The translations under genes were made by a program, and so were the position numbers. A stretch of 64,000 nt of DNA. Origin: Calycina herbarum. Its lineage: Eukaryota > Ascomycota > Leotiomycetes > Helotiales > Pezizellaceae. Of the stretch, positions 19,200 to 30,732 are shown piece by piece; the first letter of the stretch is position 1, and every line of letters starts with the position of its first letter. Under the pieces are notes generated by a model that was not told the DNA's origin, searched no databases, and worked only from the letters and a program-made list of their open reading frames with translations. Where the stretch lies: contig LLEY01000012.1 in assembly GCA_001414485.1 (NCBI GenBank), positions 186,001-250,000 of the forward strand. Reading direction: 5' to 3'.

Positions 19200-22100
19200 C
19201 CCGCTGTCTATCAAAATGGATGCGCCAGAAAAGTACGCTAGCAACGCCAGGCTCTGCCAGCTCCAAAACCCAAAACAAAAGCGAACCAGCAGATTAACAG
19301 AAAAATCCATAGCAAAAAATGGCAAAAGAAATACCCACGTCTACTCTTTTGAGTCCTGTATACCCAGAAAATCCATGCTTTCGCAGTACTTATTTTACTT
19401 GTGGCCATCTTTCCAACCACCGAGATAAACTCGACTTACAGGTCGGTCAGGTTGCCAGCTCTTTCCTTAATTGCATCTTTGTATAAAATTGCGCTAGTAA
19501 ACCTTTTGTGGGGCAGGAAATATATCGGCTGTACCATGGACCCAAAAGAGGACCCGCCCTTCTTCATCCTCAAACATTCCACCAACTCTCTTCTGCAACA
19601 CCAACAAATTATCCAACCCCCTCACAACTCCAATATCATCAAGCCTCAACGTCGCAATATGTTTACCGGCTGAAGGAACTGAGAAGAACTCACGACAGAC
19701 ATAAAACAAAAAGAACTCCTCACTCCTCGATCTTGAAACACTGAAATGGACGGGTCTGGTCCTCTGAGATGTCAGCCGGCAGATATCCTCAGACACCTGA
19801 CTGTCCCGGTACTTTGGGTCTCCTATGATCGACTTGTTTCTGATAATACGAGGTTGACTTTCTCCCTGTATCAAAACATGTAAGGGGGTTCACCAGTATT
19901 GCGGTATGCAGGAATTTATTCAACGCGACGACCTGGTGGGACACACCAACAGGGGAATTTCTTGAGGTTCGGTTGGAGTCGAGACCTCTTTTTGGGATGA
20001 AGGGGGGTGGGTGCTTTGGCCCTTTGCTAAGTAACAGTGTCGAAAAGATACTTGGCATTTTGAGGATACAGAAGCCATCGCAAAGCAATTTCGAAGTTGG
20101 GTGAGCATATCTCACAGTCTCAAGGGTGCAGTCCGAGGGCTCCAACTGTATCGCAACTTTCCGATCCCACATGTTTCTCGGAGCATCTCACGTGTTGGAA
20201 AGCACAATTTCATCCTTGTTTGCCTGCCGCGAGACAAATTCTGCATTCAGTATCTCAACGCGATTATTTTTCCAATCTTCTGGATCAGCACCAGTGCCTT
20301 TTGTTTGTTGTCATATCCTAATTCACCGTCGAATTCTTTCCCTCGTTCATTCTCTTGCTTACCTACTTTCATGCAGAGTTGTCTTCGGATTTTGAAAATC
20401 TACCACTTAATTGTTGGAGAAAAGTTACAAATCATTCCTCGGATTCCCGCTCTTTCCTGGGCAGGTCCAACCAAGTCCGTTGGGTTGGGGATTGTTTCTC
20501 GACACATCGTGCTCGTTCTCCTTTCGGTAAACATTTATCAAAGGTGTTCAGATATTCTATCAACTTTACACTGTCATTGATTTTCTTCTCTTCCTCCCAC
20601 CTCGACTGCATTTTCATTCTCACAATTGAATCTTTGACCCATGGAAAATCTTTGAGAAAGCCTGTTAATACACTTCGAGCATATTCAGCCAAGATATAGC
20701 AGAATAGTCCTAGGAGCGAGTGTTCTTGGGAGACTCTAACTTGTGCAGTGTTAGAATTTCGGTTTGGAAAAGAATTCTTTCTGGCGTTGGAATTCGAGAT
20801 CATTGCCTTCGATCCCTGAGAACTAGAGGGTAAAACCACAAACATTTTTGGAGGAAGTCCTTGAATGAAATATACGAAGCTACATATTTGTCTCAATTCA
20901 AGTTATATAAATATTCGCGGAACCTGTCTTCAGGGGGACTTCGGTACAGATGAAAAGACCTCCGAAAGCCTTGGCATATTGGGAAGAGGGCATGAGGCTG
21001 AAGACGCGCCGCTATTCTGCCTTCTGGGACTTAGGTAAGATAGGTGCTTCAAACTGAATGACAAGTTAAATTATCGTTGTGTTTTCCACTTTGGTTTTCA
21101 CTTAATATAAGTAGACTTCTTTTATTGTCGGTTTTTAGTCCGCTGTTGATTAAAAAATATGCTCCCGAATTACTTTCCTCGTTCATTATCAACTTATCCT
21201 CGCTAGTGGGGAGTTGTGTCCAGAGTTTGAAGATTTCATTACGTAGTTTGGTGTATCGGCTACGGAGTCATTGTCCCCTTCATTCTGGTGCTCCGATTCA
21301 GAATAATACTCTTTCGTAATATCGGCGTATCTGGTATATCCTCTCACATCGTTGGGGTTGTAATTCTGCGGTAGCCGTTCGTTACTCCCTGTCTCATACT
21401 TGTAGTCAGCCAGATATTGTCTCTTTAGTGCTAGTTGGTCCTCTCAATCTTCCTCCAGCTGATTGATCAATTGCTGGATTTGGGCAGGGGTATTCTCAAC
21501 TCTTTGCGCATCATTCAAGAAAGAGTTCATGATTATATGAGTTTCGGCTATTTTCTGAGAGTGATTGTTGTATACCTTTCTAGCGGTTTTGAAAACCTTT
21601 TTACTACAAAGTGTTTGCTTGGAACTCACAGCGTCGCTTGGAAGTGGCAAGGCCCGAGATGCGTCTCCTGTTGCTTTGTCTACTCGCCACTTGCAATTTG
21701 TTTTTAGCTAATAGTCGGTTCGTCCTTCTCCTGGCGCTAGATGAGTATTTTGGTTCGTTCCAACGCCTCCTCCGCGTCTGGGGGGTTTCCTTTCTCTTCA
21801 GCTCTAATAATTAGTGAAATACATTTCCACGTTATTTGGTGAAGCGAGCTTTATGATTTAGAAAATCTTCGACGAAAAGGTCTTTTCTCGGTGTTTTATA
21901 TTTCGTCTTTAGTTATTCTTTCGAGTTCTACTCTTTCACATCAATCCCAATAAACAATTAAAATGCTAGGAGCTTCATTCCACAAATAACTCTTCTTTCT
22001 AAGTCACTCCATAACAAGCAATTCTATACAAAATAGAATTCCTCCCGCTGGCTTCCTCATCTATCGAGTACACCGAGTACAGTCAAAACCACACATCAAA

Positions 22101-22930
22101 CTTCCTCAAAATCCCACACCAATGACCAATCTTTGTAATCCCCAAAAATACACCCTCCCACCATCTCATTTCCTCGGATTCCCAGCAACCGATCTCTCTA
22201 CCCTTCCATACCATAACCCTAACCGAAGTACCACACCTCTTTTCCCTCCACCCACTTACCCAACAACAACCATAACAATTCCCATTACCAAGTTTCAGCC
22301 GTACACATGAAATCGCAGTACTCAATTGTCCTTGCTTTTTGATCCGCACGCCCCATGTGCGATCACGATCCCGGTCCCCCCAGGAACACGTTTCAGGGAG
22401 TATGCAGGTCAGATAAGGTGAAGAACCAACCCGGCCCGGTGAACGATTGTTAGCGAGTGGAACTCTAGGCTTGGCGTCAGCCGCAATACCCCCTTTGGTT
22501 TGAATGGTCTGGATGGATTTGTAGTTTTGGTGAGGTACCTAAGTTTCCATGTATCTATGTACTGATAGTTTTGTGATTTCGCGACCGGAAGGGATGACGG
22601 AATGTGGATTAGAATGTGAGATGGGTGTATTCACAATAATGGATTGTTATATCTTTGATTTAAGGTAAAGACAAGAGTCGATCCAGGATAAAAATTTTGG
22701 AAAATGGGTAGTATTTTATTTATTATCGCTGTATATAAATTTTCAAATCAAACAGGCTGAACTAGCAGTCTCCCTCCCACCCCCCCAAAAAACGAAGTGC
22801 ATCACATAACTTTGTTTCTTACACAAAGATCTTTACTCCCATTAACGCCATGCCATATGCTGAGCGCCAGGGTATGTGAAAAGTCGAAAAAGAAAAAGCA
22901 GCCATTACAGAAGCAAAACTTTGTTTTTAT
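19200..22930. other. Gene-poor interval with decayed coding traces
   Basis: No convincing gene model. Frames with coding-like composition on the minus strand are at 19494-19874 (ending in GGMFEDEEGRVLFWVHG), 20432-20896 (a charged helical stretch RWEEEKKINDSVKLIEYL) and 21429-21650 (RVENTPAQIQQLINQLEED), with further same-strand traces up to about 21800 interrupted by stops. They may be exons or relics of one decayed minus-strand gene. None matches a family I recognise. Confidence 0.4.
20432..20896 (-). CDS. Hypothetical protein, uncertain
   Basis: A 154-codon ATG-initiated frame. The middle (LLGLFCYILAEYARSVLTGFL) could form a hydrophobic or amphipathic helix. The second half is charged and helical with one KCLPKGERARC motif. 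No family is recognised and no splice partner was established. It lies in a region of decayed coding traces, so it may be an exon of a dead gene. Confidence 0.25.
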   Translation of the reverse strand: MRQICSFVYFIQGLPPKMFVVLPSSSQGSKAMISNSNARKNSFPNRNSNTAQVRVSQEHSLLGLFCYILAEYARSVLTGFLKDFPWVKDSIVRMKMQSRWEEEKKINDSVKLIEYLNTFDKCLPKGERARCVEKQSPTQRTWLDLPRKERESEE

Positions 22931-22931
22931 T

Positions 22932-23831
22932 TCATATCTTCTTTCCAGACTCGTAAAACCAATATCTATGTCATCAATTAGTTACTATGTCATGAGAATG
23001 ATGGATGAGAGGAACTTACTCAGCAGAATATTGAACCTCAAAAGCAGCAGGCATCCCCTCACACTTTGCAGGTGGGTTTCCACCAGCAGTATTAACTCTA
23101 TAAACCTCTTGTAAATCCCCCGTAGCTCCATCCCTCGTAGTCAACTTGAGCCAGGCAACAGCACCAAGACCCTTGTTATCCTGCCCAACCGGCGCATCAG
23201 CAGGAGCAGGCACAGAACTATTCTTCTGACAAGGAGCGACGCCCAATTGCATAGCGCTGGTGTTCAAGTCGAAGAGGGGTGTGGTGGTGTTGCTGAAGTA
23301 ATGTTGTCCGCTGATGGGGAGGTTGGAAGGTGTGAGGGACTTTTGGGAAGACGAGGTGAGGTTAAATTCTAATGCGACTTTTGGGAGGAGAGCGAGGAGG
23401 TCGGGGTAGGTTGAGGCTACGCAGCTTGCGTTATAGAGGGTTGCTACGGCTCCGACTGCTACTGGGGCGGCGGTTGCGTTTGTTTGCGAGCAGGTGTAGT
23501 TTTGTGTTCCTCTTCCGACTGCGACGTGTTTAAGAATCATACCGGCGCCTGGGCCTGGTAGAGGACTGGGAGCTATGGCCAATGTATTAGTATAAAAATG
23601 ATTGAATAATAGTGGTAAGAACTTACAAGCAACAGGTAGAGCAGCCTTTGTCATATCACACATTGGAGCTTGTGCCATTTTTCCTCCCTCGCGAACTTTT
23701 GAAGCCAACATTCGGAAATATTCCCCAAGCACTTTCATCTCCTCAGGCCTCGCTGCCGAAGCAGGAGCATATGTTGGAGCAGCCAGCGCCACCGCGCACA
23801 GCGCTGATGTTACCCAAATTTGGTAAAGCAT
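22932..23831 (-). CDS. Secreted DUF3455 family protein
   Basis: Three exons, 23831-23627, 23572-23020 and 22965-22932, with two 54-bp introns (GTAAGT donors, ATAG acceptors), give 263 aa. The last exon is only 34 nt and adds the end YWFYESGKKI. Without it the frame stops at once, so the tiny exon is easily missed. A signal peptide is visible at the N-terminus (hydrophobic LCAVALAAPTYA). Family features include GAGMILKHVAVGRGTQNYTC, a following TLYNASC, and VYRVNTAGGNPP with CEGMP near the C-terminus. There are several N-glycosylation sites. DUF3455 proteins are extracellular fungal proteins; their biochemical role is unknown to me. Confidence 0.82.
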
Positions 23832-24547
23832 TGTGAAAGTTGAACCAAAGAAAGAGTTGAGAAATTATTATTAGGAATAGAAGCGAAGGCGGATGACGAA
23901 GAGAGAGGACGGAGAAGAAAGAAAGATCGCGGTTGAGAGAAGCACGAGCCAAAACAAATCGAGGTCGGGGTGGGGGAGATATGTTGATATAGATGAGGAG
24001 GGATAGGTGTTCGGATGAGAGGACAGGAGAAGAGATGAGAGGAGGAAGGATGCACAGATGATATGTTGGATGGATGAGAAACTCAACTTTTTCCTATTGG
24101 GGAGGATGCCAAAGCGTCTTATACACTCGAGGTGTCTGGTCAAGGAAGGCCATGGCTTGTGTATGGGTGTGGGTGGCCGGCTGGGTCGCGGGTCCTGAGT
24201 CTAATCCTGTAACTGACGATGACTGTGTGGATCTCGTCGGCAAGAGATCAGTATTGCAGGGAATTTAGGCAAGGCGGTACGGCGTGTGGGCGTGTACTGT
24301 TATGGGAGAGAAGAAGAGCGGTCCGTACCAAAATATCCAGCGGCAAGCACACAGATCTAAATTCGGGCCCTTGGGAGGCGGTTGGGAAGCGAGGCCCCTC
24401 AGGATATCTGCAGATCCAGGGATAGGGGTAAGGGGGAAGTGCCGGGGAAAGACGAATGAAGTGGCTCGAGCGGGAACACACCCCGCTTAAGCTGCAATCA
24501 GCAGCCAGGTTCCGCTTCAAGCCCTGGTATCAGCAACTCCAACCTTC
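23832..24547. other. Intergenic, no gene seen
   Basis: Upstream region of the DUF3455 gene on the minus strand. A purine-rich stretch at about 23870-24060 reads as a C/T-rich tract just upstream of the start on the coding strand, typical of fungal promoters. Nothing else was found. Confidence 0.5.
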
Positions 24548-25073
24548 TTATTCGTAGAAGCCAACACCACCCACCATTGCCATACACAAACTCTCTGACC
24601 AGCAACGTGTGGAATCTACGGAGCTGCATAGTTTGTGCTCCATCTGTGTCCTCAAGTCTGCGAAAGCCTCTAGTCCAAGGAAGAAACATCGGTCTTGATC
24701 CGAGCACTTGAAGCAGATCAATTCAGGCTGATCCCCCGCCCGCGAACCTTCGACGATTGCCAAGCTGGTAGATTTCCCCAGGCTGACCCACCGCCCACGA
24801 GATGAGGACGGCTATTCTTCCACGTCAAAACCGTTGCAAAACGGATCATACCTCTTCGAGGCCGCAGATAGAAAATTGGAGATGAGTCTGACAGGCGTTT
24901 TCAAGACGGCCAGTAGGTACTCCGTTGGTATTCTGGACGGCGAGAGAGCGAATACATTTAGATTCCCAACTGGATGGGAGTGTCGCGTAGTACTGCGTAC
25001 CTCCTGTGCGCGCCGAAGTTTCGAATAGGGTGTACAGCACACCAACCCAACACAGGAGAAAAGAATGATTCAT
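24548..25073 (-). CDS. Small cysteine-rich secreted protein (effector-like), unknown family
   Basis: Two exons, 25073-24852 and 24727-24548, are separated by a 124-bp intron with donor GTATGA and acceptor CAG, both in phase 0. The product is 133 aa. The N-terminus MNHSFLLCWVGVLYTLFETSA is a plausible signal peptide (one residue over twenty here, shown for identification). The mature part has nine Cys, three in exon 1 (ESKC, ENAC, SIC) and six in exon 2 (ICFKC, DRC, KLC, TRC, SLC). Without splicing, exon 1 ends at a stop two codons after the donor. I do not recognise the family. Size, secretion signal and Cys content are those of effector candidates, but that role is inference. The intron is longer than its neighbours', so the acceptor choice is the weakest point. 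Confidence 0.55.
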
Positions 25074-26194
25074 ATCGTCATGAGAACTTCCTGGGTCTTG
25101 AACGAAACACCAAATGGTAAATCTGAAGCAATTGTTCAGGGCTTTACCGGTAACCCATAAACCTTTTAACGTTTGTCGTCCGAGTGTTCTGTGCTCAACC
25201 TTCGTTGCTGACCCTCGTAAAATAAATGCCCGATGTTTATCTCGATTTCGTTATGGAACCCTCTGTCTGACTGTGTTACCCGCCCCCAAAACACGCACTC
25301 TGAGAATGTACATTGCGCGAGGCAAGAGTTGACGATTACAAGTCGAGGGAAACTGGGACAGTTGCTTACACTGAACAATTAACGTCAACGCCAACGACAA
25401 AAAGCAAGATGAAAAACAGTCGTACCAAAATGACAAATGAACATGCAGTGTTCGCTCCAGCGGGAAAACCACCTCGCACTGGCGGCTGGTAAATATTTTC
25501 GCTATCATACTCCGTACTGACAACAAAAACAATGCCCATTCCGAGACCCAGGTCCAACTCTGCCCAGATTTGCCTAGAACTATAGACGCGCGACTGAATA
25601 TATTGAAGAACGAAGCTTGATCGAAAAAAATAAATTGCCCCTCATCTGAACATAGGGTCATGGTTGGATAACACTCGTCCTCGGCAAAATAGATCTCCTC
25701 GGTGGCATCTCGTCTAGATTAATTAAGAGCAATTAGCTTCTTTTCTTCAGCGGAAGGCGAAGAGTTGGCATCGCAACATCATTGGCCGACCAGCCCCCGC
25801 GTTGTCTATTCATAGTGGCCGGCGCTTATAGCGGGTCCAATGGTGGGAACAACATGCGGCTCTGCGGGGGGCAACCTTATTTAATTTCCTGCAAGTCATT
25901 TTGCACCATAAAGAACCCATTCAGAATCTAATCCAATCAGTTGATGAACAATCAAACGCCTCTCCCATACGAACCAACCAGCCAACCAACCGAACAGGCT
26001 TGGAGGGTCAAGTAGGATACGTGTATAAGCGCCAGGTTATGAGTACAGAAAAGAGTACAAGAAAAACATGCTTGCTCCTCGCCGTCGTGGTACCATGCAC
26101 AACATCGCCAAGCGGCGAGTATCGTCAAATTGGTAAATAGCCATCGACCCCCGCCCCTCTGTTCCAATAGTCGTCATCCACAACCACAACAAAG
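25074..26194. other. Intergenic, no gene seen
   Basis: It separates the Cys-rich gene from the 3' end of coy1. Short frames on both strands lack coding character. Confidence 0.5.
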
Positions 26195-28564
26195 CTAAGT
26201 CCCCTTGCCGCTGAACCCCTCTTGGTGCCACTCACTATCCTTCCCCTTCCCGACCTCCCCCGCAACCTTGGTCGCCAGAGGTCCAGCGGCAGTGGCAGCA
26301 GTTCCAGCATGGTCTCCCGTCATAGTATAGTACAAGGAAAGAAAGACGAGGACATGCAAGGCCACGCAATATCCAGCAAACAAGTTACGGCTCGAACGCG
26401 TTGCTAACACCATTCTCGTGATAGAAAAGACAACCCGTTCGGGTAAACTCATTCGCTTGTATGCTCGAGCAGACTCACGTCCTCGGAATGCCGCAAAAGG
26501 AGATATATTGGACTCGTAGGCCGATCGATATCGATCTAGTGCTAATCCAGAAGAGGTGGATGATGACATTTGGATTGTCGATGGGTTGGGGTTGCTAGCA
26601 TACGATGATGCCGACGATGCAGTAGGTGCCCCGCGGTTGTAGGTTGAGACATATCTCGTCTTTTCATAAAGATTCAAATTGTCTTTCTGCAACGACGCAA
26701 TTTCTTGCCGTAGAGATGATACTGTTCGGTGGATTTCCGAGAGTTCGTTCTCAAGTTGCGTATTTCTTTTCTTGAAACGATCACGCTGCGCTGTGATCAT
26801 GGGTAAGATACCAGATCCACCTCCAACAGGTTCACCTGATCTCAAAGCTTCAAGGGACGTGGTGCCGAGGGATGCAGACCGAGGATCAAAGCCAGAGATG
26901 ATTGACGAAGTTGGGGATATCCGTCCTTTACGCCCTCCTATCAGATTGGCTGACGATTGAGGATAACGACTTGCGTATGTTCCTGCAACTGAAGCCCCTG
27001 AGGGGTATGCACTGGCTGTTTCTTGCTGTACATTAGCAAGGTCGTTTTCCAATGTTGTGTTGAGGTGTTGAGCTCTTTCGAGATCACCATTAGTCCTCGA
27101 AAGATCTTCTTGCATTGACTGCAGACGACTTTGTAAGTCTTGGTGTGATACTCTTAAGATTGTGAGTTCGTCACTCAGTTTTTTGTTCCTAGCCAGCAAA
27201 AGCTGTTCTAGAGTATCCCCCTTGGGTCTTCCAGAGGATCCATTCTCCAGATTTCTCTCAGTGGTATTCGCTGCTGATTCCGTTATATCTAGGTCATCAT
27301 CATCTCCTGTCGAGAACTCTATGCTTTTGAGAACCTCGAGCTCCTGTTTGATATCCTCATAATCACTCCATTTTTGCACTTTGGATTTGAGAGTATCCCT
27401 CTCATCTTTCAAAAGTGACGTTTCTCGTTCCAGCGCGCGCAGCTTGCTATCAAGCTCCCTTTTCTTGGCGTCTTTCTCGACTCGGGCGGCATCCACTTTC
27501 CTTAATAATGACGAGTTCTCGGAACGAAGTCGCATATATCCTGGGTCGTCTTCAAGGTTCAAGGCTGGCTGGCTTGGGACTTGTGATGTTGATTGCGCGA
27601 GTTCAACCAAGAGCTGTTCGTTGCGTGCTTCAACTTCTGCTAATCGCACGCTCGTCCGTTCAAGGTCTGAATTTACCATTTCCAGCTCAGCGCTTGTAAC
27701 ATGGCCACGCCCGGCATCATTATCGTCCCCATCTGCTTGTCCAAGTCGCTGTGTGACCTCGTAGCTAGCCTTGATCTCGTTGAGGAGCCTGTCCTGGTTT
27801 TCGACTTTGTCTTCCAAAAGTTTCTCCTTTGCTTCCCAATTGTCTTTCTTCTCTTCCAAAACTGCAGCCCATGATGTCTCAACATCCTTGACTTTTGTCT
27901 CCAGCCCCTCTTCCAAAGTTCGGCGCGCGGACCTTTCTGTCTCTAGCCTTGCCTCGGTTTCCTCCAATTGTGATGTGAGTTTGCTGACGCTTTTCTGTAA
28001 ATGTTGATTTTCCCGAGTAACTTTGGGGAGGGTATCTTCAGACAAGAGGAGCGAGTCGACCGAGGCTTCGAGTAAAGGGTATGGGTCTGGAGCTTCTGAT
28101 AAGGAGGAGTAAACTTGGAGGAACGCGGAATTGGTTGATTTCGAGTGGTTCGTGAGCAGATCGATAAAAGTTTGATAAGCTGTATTGAATTGTGAGCGCA
28201 ATTCCCCCAGTACTAAATCAGACAAGCCAACCTTTTAATAGCCCTTTAACCTCACCAAGCTTCGCCGCATCATCCAATTTCCGGAAATCTTTCGTTTTCT
28301 GAGCTAGGTCTTTGCGCTGGACGGTGGAGTCTCGTTGGTACTGGACGATTTCGGATGCAGTGTTGTCCAAATTAGGGATCATGGAAGTCAAATCAATCGC
28401 TATAGAAGTTAGCATTACTCTTTCCAATAGCAAGAGCTGTATTCACTCCGCCACGCCGATATAGCTTTCTGGAATTTGTTGTCGCCATCTTGCACTGATG
28501 TTTGGTGCTCATCGTTGTTTGTGTTGGCGGCCTCGGCCACGGCGGCATCTGCTAAAGTTGCCAT
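26195..28564 (-). CDS. coy1: Golgi CASP/Coy1 family coiled-coil membrane protein
   Basis: Three exons, 28564-28447, 28399-28232 and 28179-26195 (introns 47 and 52 bp), give 756 aa. The N-terminus (FQKAISAWR followed across the intron by IDLTSMIPNLD) and almost the whole body form coiled coils. The C-terminal CASP domain has RFKKRNTQLENEL, then NLYEKTRYVSTY, then LSLPERVVFSITRMVLATRSSR (quoted in part). A single C-terminal transmembrane helix (LFAGYCVALHVLVFLSLYY) ends about 40 residues before the terminus. Coy1/CASP is a golgin that tethers vesicles within the Golgi. A GTGAGT near 26478 lies in continuous frame and is not used in this model. Confidence 0.93.
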
Positions 28565-29112
28565 TGTATTTGCCGCACTAGGATTCAATCATTAAATAAG
28601 TGAGAGTGTTGCCCGACTAGGTGAGCTGCTCGCAGACATGCCAAAGTTGCGAGTTAGCGTGTTCAGTTGTTGCGACAGAGTGAGTGTTTGTAGAGCACGC
28701 CTAACAGGTGTCTTCAATCAGTGGCACGCGGCCTTGGCCTTGAATGCAGGGGAAGTCACTAGCGCCGGCTCACCACCTGACAGGGTAGGTACCTATTTTG
28801 CGGAGTGAAGCCAGAACAACAATTTGTTATATATTTGGAAAGGGTTTGAATAATTACCATTTGGATGTCATTATTTTTCTAAACCATTCGGAAAACATAA
28901 AACAGCCACGTACAAGTATAAACTGCTTCACAAATTGAGTGTTCAAAACCTGTTTTTTTATACCAAAAGTGCTACACGGTGGGTCCTGATTTTTGTATTT
29001 CTTCCTCTGATCTTCTAGATATTAAAAAGTCCGCGCTCCAATTTGGAAAGGGTATCATTAGGACTAGTAAGTAAATTTCTCAACATCAAAATTTTCCGAC
29101 TCAATTTTCATG
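28565..29112. other. Intergenic between coy1 and the ELYS-like gene
   Basis: Contains the coy1 promoter (minus strand) and the 3' end of the ELYS-like gene. No other feature seen. Confidence 0.5.
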
Positions 29113-30203
29113 CTAACTTCCGATGTCCAGTCGAGGGCCCAATCCATACTCAACGCCATTGTGAAGAGTGTTCCAGTTCAATCCATTTATCGTCCGAACA
29201 TTGGTCGTTTTCACATGCAGAGATTCTTCAAATTTTCCAGTTGCAATACGCCGAAGTATCACAATATCCTTTGCCTTCTTGAGTCCATGTCCCTCACCCC
29301 GTAGAAGATATTCCTCGAACCAGGATTCCTCTTCTTTGGTAAATGGAAGGTTGATAAGTTCAATTCCTCGGTCTGCGATCGTTTCTGGCGTTGAGTGTCG
29401 GAGGACGAGGCCGATGAGCATTTCGAAGGTGTGACGCTGGGTGTGTTCTGGTTGCCCACGAGAAAAGTAGAATGCCTCCGTGACGCTTGTTCGGCCGATG
29501 GCTGCAAGTAGGTGTTCCATGGCGTTTTGGGTTCTCAGTACGGGTTGAAGGCTGTGGTAGTAGGCTAGTGCCAGTGTGAAGTCTACCTTCCCACTCGTTC
29601 TTGAACATTCGATACCATACTTGACGAGGTTCTCTAAAGTATGTTCGGTGTATTCTGGTGTGACGGATGGGTGCGTAAGATATTCTAAAGCTTCCTGTAT
29701 TGTTCGTCAATTCCAATTCGCTATTCTTGTTGACGGAATACATGCGGACCTCAAACTCTCGTTGATCGAAATGTAACAACCCTTTCATAGTGATCTGGTA
29801 TTTCTTGGGGAGAAAAGTCTTCTTTTCAAATGTAGTAGAGAACACCCTCCCACCTGTGGGCGCATCGAAGTGAAGGATGATGTAGTATAGCACCGATACT
29901 TTGGCTTGATCTGGAAACGAGGAATCGATGATGACTTTATGCAGTGCCCGTAGTTCAGTATTGTTTTTGGGAGGATAGTATTTTGCAGCTAGAATAAATC
30001 AGTACGCGTCTTGATCCTATTCATATTCTCCAAAGGTTCTACTGACGTCTCTTGATTCCCCCGTCCTTCAGAACACTGTCGATCAATAAACCCTCCAAGA
30101 GCTTCCTGTTTGCAACGATGGTATCGCAGAGTGCGGCATCGTAACATGCCTCTTGGTCAAAGGAGAAGACCTCGTCAAAATTCGAAAAGTCGAACATCGG
30201 CAT
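29113..30203 (-). CDS. ELYS-like domain protein (nuclear pore assembly)
   Basis: Three exons, 30203-30047, 29988-29750 and 29694-29113, give 325 aa. Introns are 58 and 55 bp; the second starts GTCCGC, an unusual donor, but the join restores REFE-EALEYLTHPSV, which is the expected helical continuity. The core matches the ELYS-like domain: LLYY-type helix VLYYIILHFD, then MKGLLHFDQREFE, then ALAYYHSLQPVL, then GRTSVTEAFYFSR. In animals ELYS seeds nuclear pore formation on chromatin; fungal proteins of this size contain only this domain. The C-terminus has a conserved-looking NGLNWNTLHNGVEYGLGPR. The gene is divergent from smc4, sharing a 529-bp promoter region. Confidence 0.85.
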
Positions 30204-30732
30204 GGTGGCAGCGGGGCGCGTTGTAGTATTGAAATGCTGAAGCTCCAGTTTCTCAGGTACCTTTCAAGCTCGGCATTCAGCTTATCGGGGCCTTATCTTA
30301 GACGCGGTTGGCAATGGACAATAAAAGTGGCATTTTATACGTTACGTGCTATTACTCTCAATTTTTCGACTTAAACAATGGTATTCACCTAGAGATTTGA
30401 AATAAATAAAACCAATTATCCTGTTTTCATTCTAATAGAAAGTTAAAACAGCCAAAACAAGAGCATTGCCATGCACTGCCGCTTTTACGATCGCGAGCGC
30501 GGCTATGGAAATTTAGTTATTTACAATCTGATGCGTCTTGTTTACTTTTCCCCCACAACGACAACACCCGACAACTTTTCTATACCCAGGATTTCCAGCA
30601 ATTGCTCGACGCGTATTATGATCGCATGCATATCTACAAACCAGAACTAAAACTCAACCGACACTCTTTTGTGAATACCTGCGCCCGCCGACGCGTTTCC
30701 ACCAATACTGAGATCATCTTCATCATTTAAAA
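30204..30732. promoter_or_regulatory. Shared divergent promoter of the ELYS-like gene and smc4
   Basis: 529 bp between the two ATGs. The half nearer smc4 has two perfect ACGCGT (MCB) boxes at 30609-30614 and 30691-30696, about 120 and 37 bp before the smc4 ATG. MCB boxes mark G1/S-regulated genes in fungi through MBF. Confidence 0.45.

Noticed and set aside
20101..20580. 159-aa plus-strand frame
   Set aside because: No domain, start or splice context; opposite to a minus-strand frame with better composition.
25251..25661. 136-aa minus-strand frame
   Set aside because: Phe/Ser-rich, no homology pattern, no ATG context; probably chance.
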